Origin: Eutreptiella sp. 'Long Island Sound 2002'
Taxonomy: Eukaryota > Euglenozoa > Euglenophyceae > Eutreptiales > Eutreptiaceae
Length of the DNA stretch: 64,000 bases
Assembly: GCA_964036045.1 (NCBI GenBank)
Contig: OZ038394.1
Span: 496,001 to 560,000, forward strand
Direction: 5' to 3'
Shown: positions 36,541 to 45,943 of the stretch, in pieces
Layout: each line of letters begins with the position of its first letter
How positions within the stretch are numbered: position 1 is the stretch's first letter
Notes under the pieces: generated by a model
What the model was told of the DNA's origin: nothing
Database searches by the model: none
The model's input: the letters and a program-made list of their open reading frames with translations, nothing else
Translations under genes and position numbers: made by a program

Positions 36541-36690
36541 GGGGTCCGGGGGTTGGCTCGCGTGGAGGGAAGCGAGCCGAAGGTAGGGGGGGGAGGTAGG
36601 GGCGGGGTGTAGGGGGTGTGTAGGGGCTGTGTGTGCGTGGGGGGGGTAGGTAGGGCGGGGAGGTAGGGGGGGGGCGACTTTGTGCATACT

Positions 36691-37229
36691 ATCACGCAAA
36701 CAGTGGGGCTTCAGCACACCTTTTTTGTTCATTGCTACACATGCCACCTCGTGGGCCATGCACGATGCAGACCCACTCATAGGTCCTACAAATGACGCCG
36801 TTAAGGCTCTGAATGGGAGAGATTCAATGAAACCCTTGACAATGGTGAAGTTTGAGGTCCTTTGAGTGTGCACTTGGTTGGTTTGCGTAAATAGGTAGCT
36901 ACTGTAGATCCATTGCACGGGAAACAAATTTTCAATGCTAGGTTCCCCTCTATTGGTTGGAAGCATTATGAGTGTGTCCAGTTCTTTGCGAAGCACCATT
37001 ACATCCCAATGAATGAATGGGATGATGAGTTTTGCATGTAGGCCCCCCCTTCCACTTTTTGTACCCTCCGCACAACCCAAGCAACAACACGACAAGTTCA
37101 CCCCCATACTCGTTCTGGCAAGGAGTATAGTTGACGATGATCTAGGGTATGATACCCGGCCAGCTGTGCCCGGCACAACAACCGTTACTCAACGCCTATA
37201 AACATGCATGGGGTCTCCCACATTAAGGA
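36691..37229 (-). other. Possible coding relic, right flank of the satellite
   Basis: A minus frame at about 36680-36860 reads TIVKGFIESLPFRALTASFV and VACVAMNKKGVLKPHC. It looks protein-like but has no recognised domain and no start. Confidence 0.25.
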
Positions 37230-37520
37230 GGTGCATATCAACCCCCCCTTACCGAGTTGGATAATGACCACCCCTCCATGCATGTGTTCCGCTTGATTTT
37301 TTCCACTTTTGGTGGTGCAATACACTGCCCCACGTCCTCTCAAGAGGTGTATAAACTCAGTAACCCCCCTTACTAACACGCTTACGTACTAAGTAACCCA
37401 ACTCAGTAAGGGGGGTTGCTGACACGCATACTACCTCACAAACCCCCTTGCCGTGCTGATAAACCCCCGGATTGACGCCCATTTCTCCCTCAATAACCCC
37501 CTTATTGACCCTCCTTAACA
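37230..37520. repeat. CAGTAAGGGGGTTACTGA-type repeats, left locus
   Basis: Irregular copies of AACCCCCTTACTGA and its reverse complement alternate. The same family, in the same mixed orientation, occurs at 45536-45830. Confidence 0.65.
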
Positions 37521-37575
37521 AATTTTGACCAAAGCAACATTCGGATCACACAAAATCAGGCAAATATGATATATT

Positions 37576-38904
37576 TCACTCCGCCGTCTGTCGCTTGTGT
37601 GCCAACAAGGCCTGCCCTTGTCGTCCCTTGGTCTTCCTCAATTGCACACCCACTGACAGTGCATCCGCGTTGACCACATGCGCCATACCACGGCGTGTCA
37701 GTTGCGCCCTCTTTAGGCACAACCTTCTCATAGAATTTTCCAACCGGATCTTAAAAATTCGGTTGCAGTACTCAATGGGGATGCTTGAAAACGTGTACAA
37801 AAACCTGAGCATCTCTAAAAATTTCGCACTGTCACATGCGGCCCAATGGGCTCATGGTGTGGGCTTCCACCCCAAGGCAATCCAACACTCACCAAACTGA
37901 CGGGCAACTTGGGCAACTTGAGTTGCGGTTAAGTAATCCTTTTCGCGCCACAAATCGTACATATTTGCGAAAGATCGCCACAATAGTTTAATGGCGGCGT
38001 GGGCATGAACCCCACTTTCTGCGACCAATTTCAACTCGAAGTGGTTGCTAAAAATCGAAACCAACTTTTGTTGCGTTTCGTGATTCCACCACAATATGGC
38101 ACTGGAGGTCAAATGAAATTTACCTTCATTGGTTTGTTTTTGCTGCAAGCATTCGGCAGGCGGGATAGCGTGAGCTACGGCTTGCACATGCTGCCAAAGT
38201 GCCTTTAAACCTTTTGTGGCCTCCCGTTTACTGCGGTCGACTGCAACCCACTTCTCAACCATCCAACCTACCCGTTTCGGAATGGCATTTACAACACATC
38301 AGGCGCAATGATTATAATCACCAATGCGATGCCTTGCTGTGACAGACGTAAGAAAAGAGCCCCACCGGCACAAGGTCTCAAAAAAACAATCGGTGGGAGC
38401 CATGCTACCCACATTGCCACACACCCAATACTTTTCCCCATGATTGCTGACTAACAGCTTTCCATCCCCGGTGAGGAACACCTCAAATGTGTACCTTATG
38501 CATCCCCACATTATACCACGATCCCTCTCAAGGTCCTCAACCTGTCAAGTTCGGCCGGCAAGCCGGTTGATAGCACAGAGGCATTGTCAATGCTCCGGAC
38601 CATCAAGGGCCCACCATGTGGCCCACCGTCTCACATCCCCGGCTCAGCCACGGGGCCCCCATACGTGGACGTAAACATTGCAGCGTGTGGCCGGTGTAGG
38701 CCAGAGGGATGTGGCATCAGGGGCTATGATGACCTTGATCTTCATGTCCGTACAGGGCAGCACTTGGCAATACTACGCCAATGTATTTCGGGCACTCACC
38801 ACGTCCCATAGTGGGGCAGTGGTGGCGGCTCTTTGGAAGATGCCACTGCCAAAAGCTGCTATTGGGTGGGCCGTGTACCCTTGGTACACGCTAGAAGACC
38901 CCAT
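37576..38904 (-). pseudogene. 443-codon element ORF broken by five TGA and one TAG
   Basis: A single minus frame runs from an ATG at 38904 to a TGA at 37576 with no frame change. Interior stops are TAG at 38773 and TGA at 38644, 38587, 38545, 38299 and 37852. Protein-like blocks include SVYQGYTAHPIAAFGSGIFQ, KIKVIIAPDATSLWPT, GCIRYTFEVFLTGDGKLLVS, WVCGNVGSMAPTDCFFETLC, GLKALWQHVQAVAHAIPP and WRSFANMYDLWREKDYLTAT. It looks like a transposase-related or element protein, but I cannot assign a family. Absence of indels over 1.3 kb suggests either mild decay dominated by CGA-to-TGA change, or reading of UGA as sense. Confidence 0.6.
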
Positions 38905-38911
38905 CTTGTTC

Positions 38912-38990
38912 TAGCCTAGAACACTCTAGCCTAGATGTTCTAGCCTAGACTAGATCAATGCTAGAACGATATAATGTCTGCCTAGATGTG
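38912..38990. repeat. CTAGAAC/CTAGCCTAGA repeat cluster
   Basis: Copies of CTAG-containing words (CTAGCCTAGA, GCTAGAACG) cluster here, just upstream of the ATG at 39091. The same words fill the introns downstream. Confidence 0.6.
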
Positions 38991-39090
38991 CCAATTTCTT
39001 AATTGTTCCGCTGTGCATGCTTGCTATTGTCCGTAGTGCATTGTTCCATGGTTCCTTCTCTTGCGCTTAGATATTACACATTTCTTTGCA

Positions 39091-40166
39091 ATGAAACGCC
39101 CCGCCACTTCCCCCCTTGCTACCTCCTCAGCCGGGAAGGATACTTCCCTCTTGTCTAAGGCACCGCGGGACTTGAGTGGGGCTTCAAACCTCAAGGATAA
39201 GCGGGTGGGCCATTACTTGGCCACCTGGGTGCTATCATGCCCCGTAGCACGGCGGCAATTCAACAACACCATCCAATATGTGAACGCCACCACTTTTACC
39301 CAAACCACGGGTGAGGCATGCAAGGCCGCCGTTGAGGCATACGCCGCCTCCCTTTCCCCCCCCACCGCCATGTGTGAACTAGTGCTCAACATGAGGTCCC
39401 CCAAGTCCTCGTGGAGGACCCTCTCGGAGCTCTACATGCCCCGTAAGTTGGAGTACCACCGCACCGTCCCCGGTGGCCCCTACTCCCGTCCAATTTGTAC
39501 CGAGCGGGACTTCCAAGCCCGTTGGAAGGAGTTGGTCGCCCCCGTGCAATTGGATGAGGTGTTGCCCAAGGCCACCGGGATCTCATGGCCCTTCGCCTCG
39601 TTGGTCAGATACATCCTCTCACCGGCCGGGCTTGGTGCGGTCAATCAACCGCAACCTCCCATTGACGTTCATCGTCCGGGGGGATGCCTACCCCGTGGCC
39701 GGGGGCGATTGGACCCAACTCACCATCTCCTTGGCCAACTTCGACCGCTTGGCCCCCTCCCCCGCGGGCCTTTGGGTGTTGAGCATGGCCAATTGCGTTG
39801 ACAAGGCCATGGACACCCTTGGCACGTTGTGGAAGAGCAATTGGGAGGTAGGCCTCTCACCTAGTGCCTTTCACTCGTTCTAGATCTAGATCTCCATCTA
39901 GTTAGCCTCGGACACTGCTCGCTAGAAGCTAGACTACACTAGACTAGAACGAAATTAATTAACCACCCCCCATGTCTCGTGTTTAGGTGATTCAAGACAT
40001 CATCGACACGGGGCTCGTCCAATGGGGGGCCTCCAAGGAGGAGGCAAAGGTGATCCTCGGGGGGGATCAACCGTGGACACGAAGGGTGATCGGGGTGTCC
40101 ACATGCCCCCAAGTGGGCTCCATGTTCAATGAGGGGATATGGAATGCCCAAAAGAAGACTTGGGAG
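39091..40166 (+). pseudogene. Unknown element-associated gene, first exons, one frameshift
   Basis: The ATG at 39091 opens MKRPATSPLATSSAGKD, followed by KDKRVGHYLATWVLSCPVAR and LYMPRKLEYHRTVPGG. Near 39630 the coding sense moves by one base into LPLTFIVRGDAYPVAGGDWT and GLWVLSMANCVDKAMDTLGT, ending TGGGAG at 39847 before a GTAGGC donor. The intron 39848-39986 is full of CTAGA words and ends TTTAG. The next exon, 39987-40166 (60 codons, VIQDIIDTGLVQWGASKEEA to NAQKKTWE), is followed by GTGCTA. The frameshift may be mutation or assembly error. I recall similar domains only as uncharacterised repeat-associated proteins. Confidence 0.5.
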
Positions 40167-40394
40167 GTGCTATCCTGCGGACCATGACCTTCTTGCATAC
40201 TTTGATTGACGTGTCATGGGTTGTGCACGGGGGGCCGCGGTCGCAAGTGCCGTGGTCGGGCAGGGATGCCATGGAGGTGAGGAGGGGCCAAGGCCACATG
40301 CAGGCTTCCCTCGAACAGAATATTCACCAACAGCAACATGGCTTCGAAGAATTTGATCGAGCATTTGATCCGCCACGTATTTTGTTGTGCGTTC

Positions 40395-40505
40395 TAACGC
40401 TGATCAAGGGAAAGGTTCTAGTGTTGATCTAGGCAGCACGATCGGTCGCTAGAACGTCGCTAGAACGCCGCTAGAACGGTTGCCTAGGACGCCGCTAGAA
40501 CACAC
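40395..40505. repeat. Intronic GCTAGAACG repeats
   Basis: GCTAGAAC(G) occurs five or more times, with GTTCTAGYGTTGATCTAG words. It ends at TTTTTCGTAG, which acts as an acceptor for the exon at 40521. Confidence 0.65.
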
Positions 40506-40520
40506 GTGCTTTTTTCGTAG

Positions 40521-40860
40521 CAACAGCAGACGGTGGAGCTGCTGGCGCAGGTGATGGCGGCGCAGGAGCAGGCCGAGCCCAAGGCCGAGCACGCCGAGGC
40601 CAAGCCCAAGGCTGCGGCCGAGGCCAAGCCCAAGCCACCCCCCCCGCGCCAAGCCCAAGCCCAAGCCCCTACCCCAAGCCCCACATCCACCATTGCCACC
40701 CCCTCACCCGTTGGCCGCCAAGAAGTCGGCCAAGGCGGCCCCGGGGCACACGGAGGTGGAGGAAATGCGGAGGGAGCTGCGAGGTCTCTCGGCTTCCCTC
40801 GCAACTCAGTAGGGGCCAAAGGCCAAGCTGGAGAGCAAGGTCTTGCAGGCTTGTAAGCTC
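40521..40860 (+). pseudogene. Alanine/lysine/proline-rich exon with C-run frameshift and TAG
   Basis: After the CGTAG acceptor the frame reads TVELLAQVMAAQEQAEPKAE and AKPKPPP. At a run of C it shifts to a frame reading LAAKKSAKAAPGHTEVEEMR and ELRGLSASLATQ, then TAG, then GPKAKLESKVLQA before GTAAGC. The TAG again stands where more helical sequence continues. It probably belongs with the exons at 41690-42015. Confidence 0.4.
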
Positions 40861-40902
40861 ACCGCCACCACACTCACCCACTCACCACCGGGGCCTTGCA
40901 AA

Positions 40903-41012
40903 ACGGGCAAAACGGGCAAAACGGTGCAAAACGGTGCAAAACGGGTGCAAAACGGTGCAAAACGGTGCAAAATGGGTGCAAAATGGGTGCAAAATGGGTG
41001 CAAAACAATTGA
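40903..41012. repeat. GCAAAACGGGT tandem repeats, about ten copies
   Basis: Units of 9-12 bp (GGGCAAAAC, GGTGCAAAAC, GGGTGCAAAAT) follow one another. Confidence 0.9.
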
Positions 41013-41016
41013 ATGG

Positions 41017-41589
41017 TCAAAAGCGAAGATGGGGAAATGGTGGTAGGATAGTGGGGTTGTGGTGGATGACAACATTGACAAGCCTCCCGGAAGATTGCAT
41101 GCACAATGCAACACCATGGACATCATTTTCTTTGAGTATGCGGCTGCTATGAGCCATCCACGACGCCGTTAAATCCAAATGAGACATACGCTTTGTCAAC
41201 ACATGTTGCATATTGTATTGCTTTTCTGAGCGCACATTTTTCCACATGGAAAAGGAGCGCTCCACGTCACACGAGGTGTGCGGAATGCACAAGGTTTGGA
41301 TAGCATATGGATACATCGTGGGTAGGCGGTCTTTCATGCTATCCCACCATTGGTGAATATCGAAATCACCGTTATCCGGGACCACACACGCCTTGTACAA
41401 TGCCCACTCACCATTGTCGACCACCTGGGCCCGTACATTGTTGGGAAGCATCAGAGGGTATGCAGCAGGGTCCATGGGCAGGTTGGGTAGTTGTCTGGGG
41501 TCAAAGATGAGGAAACATGAGAACACTGCACCGTTGAGTTTGAGCCTGAGCCTAAATACAACCCAAGCCATGCAAGCACTACAAGACAC
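41017..41589 (-). pseudogene. hAT-family transposase C-terminal fragment
   Basis: On minus the frame reads FDPRQLPNLPMDPAAYPLML, FDIHQWWDSMKDRLP, and then IPHTSCDVERSFSMWKNVRS followed by QHVLTKRM. The pattern WW...P...A...L.IP.TSC..ERSFS is the hAT C-terminal dimerisation region (PF05699). Only this end of the transposase is present; the catalytic part is missing. It lies between two + exons and opposite to them, so it looks like an insertion into an intron of that gene. Confidence 0.75.
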
Positions 41590-41689
41590 GCAAGAGAAGT
41601 CCCCTTCCCATGCTGTTATGAAAAACTACACACCACCACTCACCGACCGCAAAATGGGCTAAATGGGAGCTCACCGCACTCACCGAAAA

Positions 41690-42015
41690 GTCGGTGATCT
41701 TACACCCCTGGTCTTGCAATGGGAGGCCAAGCTGGTGGAGCTGCGGGGGATGGGGGATGAGGACCGGATCGCCATGGCGGAGCACTCGCTCCGCAAGGCG
41801 AAGGAGAAGGTGGAGGAGAAGGAGGAGGCGATCGTGGCGCTGGATCGAAGTGTGCGGAGGATGGAGACGATTTTGGCGGCGGAGGTGGATAAGGTGAAGG
41901 AGGAGGAGGTGGAGGAGGTGGTGGAGGTGGAGGTGGAGGCGGAGGCGGAGGAGATGGTGGAGGAGACGGTGAAGGAGGAGGTGGTGGCGAAGGTGGTGGT
42001 GGAGACGGCGGTTTG
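41690..42015 (+). CDS. Coiled-coil exon of the element-associated gene
   Basis: The frame reads LVLQWEAKLVELRGMGDEDR, AMAEHSLRKAKEKVEEKEEA and VRRMETILAAEVDKVKEE, then a long Glu/Val run encoded by GGAGG(T/C) repeats. The first half has a heptad-like charge pattern, and the second half is simple repeat. No start or stop is assigned; it may splice to the exon at 40521 across the hAT fragment. Confidence 0.4.
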
Positions 42016-42362
42016 GGGGGGGGGGGGGTGAGCGAGTGGCTGAGGTTATGTTTGGGGTCAAGGGATGCGGGGACCATCCACGACTTGCCATGGGACCCGG
42101 CCGTCCTGGCTGGCCCCTAGCCCCCAAACCTGGACCACCCCCTCCTCGTCCCCCCGGAGAGTCCGGTTTGGACTCTCCGGTTTTTGTTGCAGCGGGTGCA
42201 CCACCGGCTGTTGGTGGCGGGGAGGTGGGTATGGGTGGACGAGGGGGGGGGTCCACCTCGACAAGCCCATGCGGCTGGGGGAGGTCCTAGGGTGGTGGGG
42301 GTGGCAACGGGAGTTGCCGGGGAAGAAATGGGGGGAGACGCCCCCCCCCCCCCCCCGGAAAT

Positions 42363-42407
42363 GGGGGTGAAGATGTTTGAGTTGGCGTAGCTCAACATCT
42401 TCACCCC
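42363..42407. repeat. Perfect-arm hairpin
   Basis: GGGGTGAAGATGTT and its inverted partner AACATCTTCACCCC flank a short loop with GAG/CTC. It lies right after a C run inside a coding-like stretch. Confidence 0.8.
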
Positions 42408-43578
42408 GGAGAGGAAAAAGGGGGGGGGCACCCACTGGCGATTCATCGCCATTTGCTGGCAGGGGCTGGGCTTGGGGGGGATGGAGTATGGGGCGAGGAC
42501 CTGCACCTGGACGCCGACCTGGTCGGCGCTGATGGACATGGGGGGGTTTGACCCGGAGGCGGCGAACCGGGGGGCGTATGCCGGGATGGTGCACGGCATT
42601 GCCTCCCGGCCCAAGTCGAAGCCCAAGCCCGCCGCAACCCCCGCAACTGCACCCCCCCAACCCCCGGGACGCCTTCGCCAAGGCCCTGGGGGCCATCTCC
42701 CCCGCCCTAGACCGGCAAGGCACGGTATGTTGACTGCGTTCTAGCGTTGATCTAGCGAACCGTTCTAGCGTTGATCTAGCCACCGCCGTGCCGCCGCCGC
42801 TAGAACAGTTGCCAAGAACGCCGCTAGAACGCACCTGCATTATGTTTTTGTTCTCAGGTTGTGAGCGTGCGGACGTATGGAGCCGACCCCCGCGGGGTGC
42901 GCGTGGAGTGGCGCGATGGCGGAGGCCGGACGCGCCTCGTGGGGGGCACCGAGTTGGGCCGGATGATGGGGACTGACCCCAATTTGGCCCTCTCGGTGCT
43001 GGACGGTTTGGCTAGGTGGGAGGCGGGCAAAAGTACGGGGGGCATGGACTTGCAGTGCAAGGGTTGGGTGAGGGTGCACGACCGGGCGGGGGAGACCAGC
43101 ATGCAGCAGCAGCACCAGCAGCGGGGAGAGGACACCCCCCCCCCAAGGCCCCAAAATCCAAACCCCCTCCCCAAAGGCCCCCAAGAAAAAACCCCGCTTC
43201 GAGAGTAGCGAGGAAGACGCCCACCCCCCCCCCCCACGAAGCCCAGCAGACCAAGCCCAAGGCCAAGCCCAAGCCCAACGGCAAGGGCAAGGGCAAGGCC
43301 ACCCCCCCCCCAAACCCCAAGCCCCCCCCTTGCAAGATAGGGGCCGGGACCCCTATGGGAATGTGCCGGGTGTGGGGGACACCCGGTATGTCCCTTGGGC
43401 GGAGGGGGGCAATGGGGGGACCGTCAGCCAAGTGACGGTGTTGGGGGATTGGGATGAGGACTTCCCAATGGACCCGGGGGAGTGGTGGGTGGTGTCGCAG
43501 GGGTCCGATGGGGAGGGGGGGAAGAAGGGGAAGAAAGAGGGGGGCACCTTCCGTGTACCCTTCGTGAACGGGGGTTAA
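42403..43578 (+). pseudogene. Two exons of the element-associated gene, frame disturbed at C runs
   Basis: The first exon reads THWRFIAICWQGLGLGGMEY, FDPEAANRGAYAGMVHGIAS and, after a shift in a C run, DAFAKALGAISPALDRQGT, ending at 42724 before GTATGT. A 133-bp intron with CTAGAACG words ends TTCTCAG at 42857. The second exon reads VVSVRTYGADPRGVRVEWRD, LVGGTELGRMMGTDPNLALS, a Gln-rich stretch, Pro/Lys repeats with two more C-run shifts, then VLGDWDEDFPMDPGEWWVVS and RVPFVNGG with stop TAA at 43576. Function is unknown. Confidence 0.45.
42740..42830. repeat. Intronic GCTAGAACG repeats
   Basis: This block has the same words as in the introns at 39848 and 40395 (GTTCTAGCGTTGATCTAGC twice, then CCGCTAGAACG), here between the two well-placed exons. 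Confidence 0.65.
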
Positions 43579-43821
43579 GTGGCCAGTTGAATAATTGCGT
43601 GAATTTCACGCGAATTTAACCCATTTTTGGTGTTTTTTTTTTGAGAAAACACTACATTTTAGCTTCAATATGACGTATTAGAGGGGGCAAACCTCAAGTT
43701 CCATTTTCAGTCCCCATGATTCAGTGAAAGTCCCACCCCAAACGGACCCATCATGCCCAAGCGGCGCCCAAAAAAAATCCGGGAATTATGTCCCGGTACC
43801 TTTGGGCTTGCATTTGAGAAA

Positions 43822-44075
43822 ATCACACGAATTTCGTACGAATGTTGTACGAATTTGTAGGAAATTCGTACGAAATTCGTACAAAATTCGTGCGAATTCG
43901 GCAGATTCGTACGAAATTCGTGCGAATGTCGCGCGTGCTGTCTGCGAATTTCACCAGAATCTCCAGATTCGTACGAAATTCGCGCGAATTCGTACAAAAT
44001 TCCTACGAATTTCAAAAATTTCCAAATTTCAGGAAAAAATCACCCAAATTCACGTGAAATTCACGCATGCGTGAT
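43822..44075. repeat. ATTCGTACGAA palindromic repeat cluster
   Basis: More than ten irregular copies of TTCGTACGAA, TTCGTACAAA or TTCGTGCGAA lie in 250 bp of AT-rich DNA between GC-rich blocks. The core TTCGTACGAA is a perfect palindrome. Confidence 0.85.
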
Positions 44076-44288
44076 TTTGGTAAATTCGTGTTACGTTCAC
44101 AGTGATTGAGCCCAACATTAGCAAGCTACCAACAAGGTTAAACATCAAATTTCAAGACATTTCTAAGGACAACGTTTTGGCGAAAATGGCACAAGAAACG
44201 CAAACGATGGCGCCAAGTTACGAGCAAAACAAAGCAAAAATTGGTGAAATTCACGGTACCGTGAATCTCGGATTCAAACGGCCGGTTC

Positions 44289-44567
44289 ACGAAGGGTACA
44301 CGGGTGCCGGGGGAGCTCCTCTTCCGCACCCGGGAGGAGGCGGAGGCCCACCTCCGGGAGGCCTTGGGGGAGGGGGACGACGGGGACGACGGGGATAACA
44401 GGGATGACGAGGGGGACGAGGGTGGCGACAAGGGGGAGGGGGGTGACAAGGGGGGTGAGGTGGGGGGTGACAAGGGGGGTGAGAAGGAAGGGGACACGGG
44501 GGGTGAGAAGGGGGGTGCCGGGAGCAAGGATGAGCCCCGGCAACCCCCTACCACGCAGGAGGGGTAA
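44289..44567 (+). CDS. Acidic low-complexity exon
   Basis: The frame reads LLFRTREEAEAHLREALGEG followed by an Asp/Gly/Lys repeat (GGDKGGE type) and ends DEPRQPPTTQEG with TAA. The first 20 residues look like a real helical segment, and the rest is a GGGGGTGA-based repeat. It follows the other exons of the same GC-rich family on +. Confidence 0.35.
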   Translation, partial: TKGTRVPGELLFRTREEAEAHLREALGEGDDGDDGDNRDDEGDEGGDKGEGGDKGGEVGGDKGGEKEGDTGGEKGGAGSKDEPRQPPTTQEG

Positions 44568-44861
44568 CCTGCGTTTCGCGACTCGCAAATGGGGGCCTAG
44601 GGGGCAGGGGGGCTAATCGGGCTAACCGGGCTAATCGGGCTAACCCACCACCAAGTGACCCGGCGCCGGCCTGCCAAGTGATCTTCCAAGTGACCTATGG
44701 GGTGCGGTGGGGGGCTAACCGGGCTAACTGGGGGGTGGGGGGGGGAACCCGGCGCTCCGTGAGTCGGGTCTAGCATCGGGACCCTGTGATTGGCCACGGC
44801 TGGCCATGGTAGCCGGGGCAGCTTCTCTTTGAGGAGTGGCGGAGCATTCATATGTATTGTT

Positions 44862-45130
44862 CTACCGGCGTTCTAGCGAACCGTTCTAGCGGCGCTCGCT
44901 GGAGCGTCGCTACAACGCCGCTAGAACGCCGCTAGAATGAAAATTTTTTGGACTCCAAAATCAGGTGAAAACAATGAAATTGTGAAAAAAAAACTATGGG
45001 CCCCTAAGTACGGATAGGGGGTCCAGGTTAGACACCTCAACCCCCCCCCCCCCCGTGGGGGTATCCCCCTCTTTTTTTCGTTCTAGCCACTCTAGCGGCG
45101 TCTAGGGTAGAACGAGATTGGGTCTTCTAG
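44862..45130. repeat. CTAGAACG repeat cluster
   Basis: This cluster holds the words TTCTAGCGAACC, CCGCTAGAACG and GTTCTAGCCACTC, plus a C run near 45042. Confidence 0.6.
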
Positions 45131-45211
45131 CGTGTACCAAGGGTAGGGCTGCATGTGGCGGCGGGCGTTGTCTAGGTCGGCCCGCGAGCAAGTGCGCGGT
45201 AGCTGAAATGA

Positions 45212-45481
45212 CTATCGCACACTGCATTGCATGTCGACCATGCGCTCAACAAGAGATGTAGCCTCCTCCACAAGGGTATTAGAGTCGCCGTTGCGCGCTT
45301 GCTTGGAGTGCCTAAGGCAATCCATGTGCCCGCAATGGTCACACTGCTGACGTTCGTGCCTAGCAAGGCGCTCGCAACTCACGTAACGTGTTTCTTGATC
45401 TGGGCCTTGGTCTTGGGGTCTTTTCTTTGTGAGGGTGAGCTGCCGCAAGCACAGCTCAAACTCGTTACCCACGGTTTCCAT
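45212..45481 (-). CDS. Small Cys/His-rich ORF
   Basis: The 89-codon minus ORF METVGNEFELCLRQL... contains ERQQCDHCGHMDCLRHSKQA, a CxxCGHxxCxxH arrangement that could bind zinc, followed by a helical end. It starts close to the right repeat locus (45536-45830). Its function is unknown; a DNA-binding piece of an element protein is one possibility. Confidence 0.35.
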   Translation of the reverse strand: METVGNEFELCLRQLTLTKKRPQDQGPDQETRYVSCERLARHERQQCDHCGHMDCLRHSKQARNGDSNTLVEEATSLVERMVDMQCSVR

Positions 45482-45535
45482 GGTAAAAAGCTGTTGGCGA
45501 AGGAAGAAGATGAATAGTTGCTTTGGTCTAAACTC

Positions 45536-45830
45536 AGCAAGGAGGCCTAGTAAGGGGGTTACTAAGGCAGGGGGTCCTTAAGGGGGGGGGGGGGTTTACT
45601 ATGGCAGCAAGGGGGTCACTGAGTCAGAAAGGGGGGGGTCAGTTGCCCTTCCTCAGTCAATAAGGTGGGGGGCTTACTGAGTCAGTAAGGGGGTTACTGA
45701 CCCCCCTTAATGACTCAGTTGATCCCCCCTTGCTGACTTAGTAACCCCCTTACTCCCATAGTAACCCCTCCTTATTGACACCCTTGTTGACCAAGTAACC
45801 CCCTTACCGAGCACCCTTACTGACCTTAGA
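45536..45830. repeat. CAGTAAGGGGGTTACTGA-type repeats, right locus
   Basis: This locus pairs with 37230-37520. G-strand copies lead and C-strand copies follow, and a G run of 12 lies near 45582. Confidence 0.65.
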
Positions 45831-45943
45831 AATCACATACCCGAAGCAATAGTCTTCTTGGGGGTTGAACACGCTTGCGCACCGATGCATGATGTGTACA
45901 TGCCATGGACGGCAGCAAAGCTTTGCATAACACCAATGGCACA

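Larger units (their letters stand above)
28207..36690. mobile_element. Satellite array bounded by short inverted repeats
   Basis: The left boundary reads GCACGAAGTCGCCCCCCCCT (28209 on) and the right boundary, reversed, reads GCACAAAGTCG followed by nine C and TACCT (36687 back). These form a near-perfect inverted repeat of about 24 bp. Inside each end is a G-rich TAGGGGGGG block (28239-28325 and 36540-36675). At the left, CCCCCCCTACCT-AAG-AGGTAGGGGGGG forms a perfect hairpin. Between the ends lies the ~99-bp satellite, with one mobile element inside it. Whether the unit ever moved as a whole is inference. Confidence 0.5.

Noticed and set aside
31148-36612. Long open frames on both strands encoding a 33-residue Cys- or Lys/Arg-rich repeat
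   Set aside because: The 99-bp satellite unit is a multiple of three, so open frames arise on both strands in several registers. There is no start context, splice signal or non-repeat domain.
37576-38904. A selenoprotein or variant-code gene
   Set aside because: Not adopted as the main call, because one TAG is also present, no SECIS-like element was identified, and intact host genes in the window use a normal code. It is kept as an alternative under findings.
42058-42840. Large minus-strand frames over the GC-rich exons at 42-43.4 kb
   Set aside because: These are shadows of the + exons, which have splice sites and a coherent amino-acid pattern; the minus frames are Pro/His/Gly-rich without motifs.
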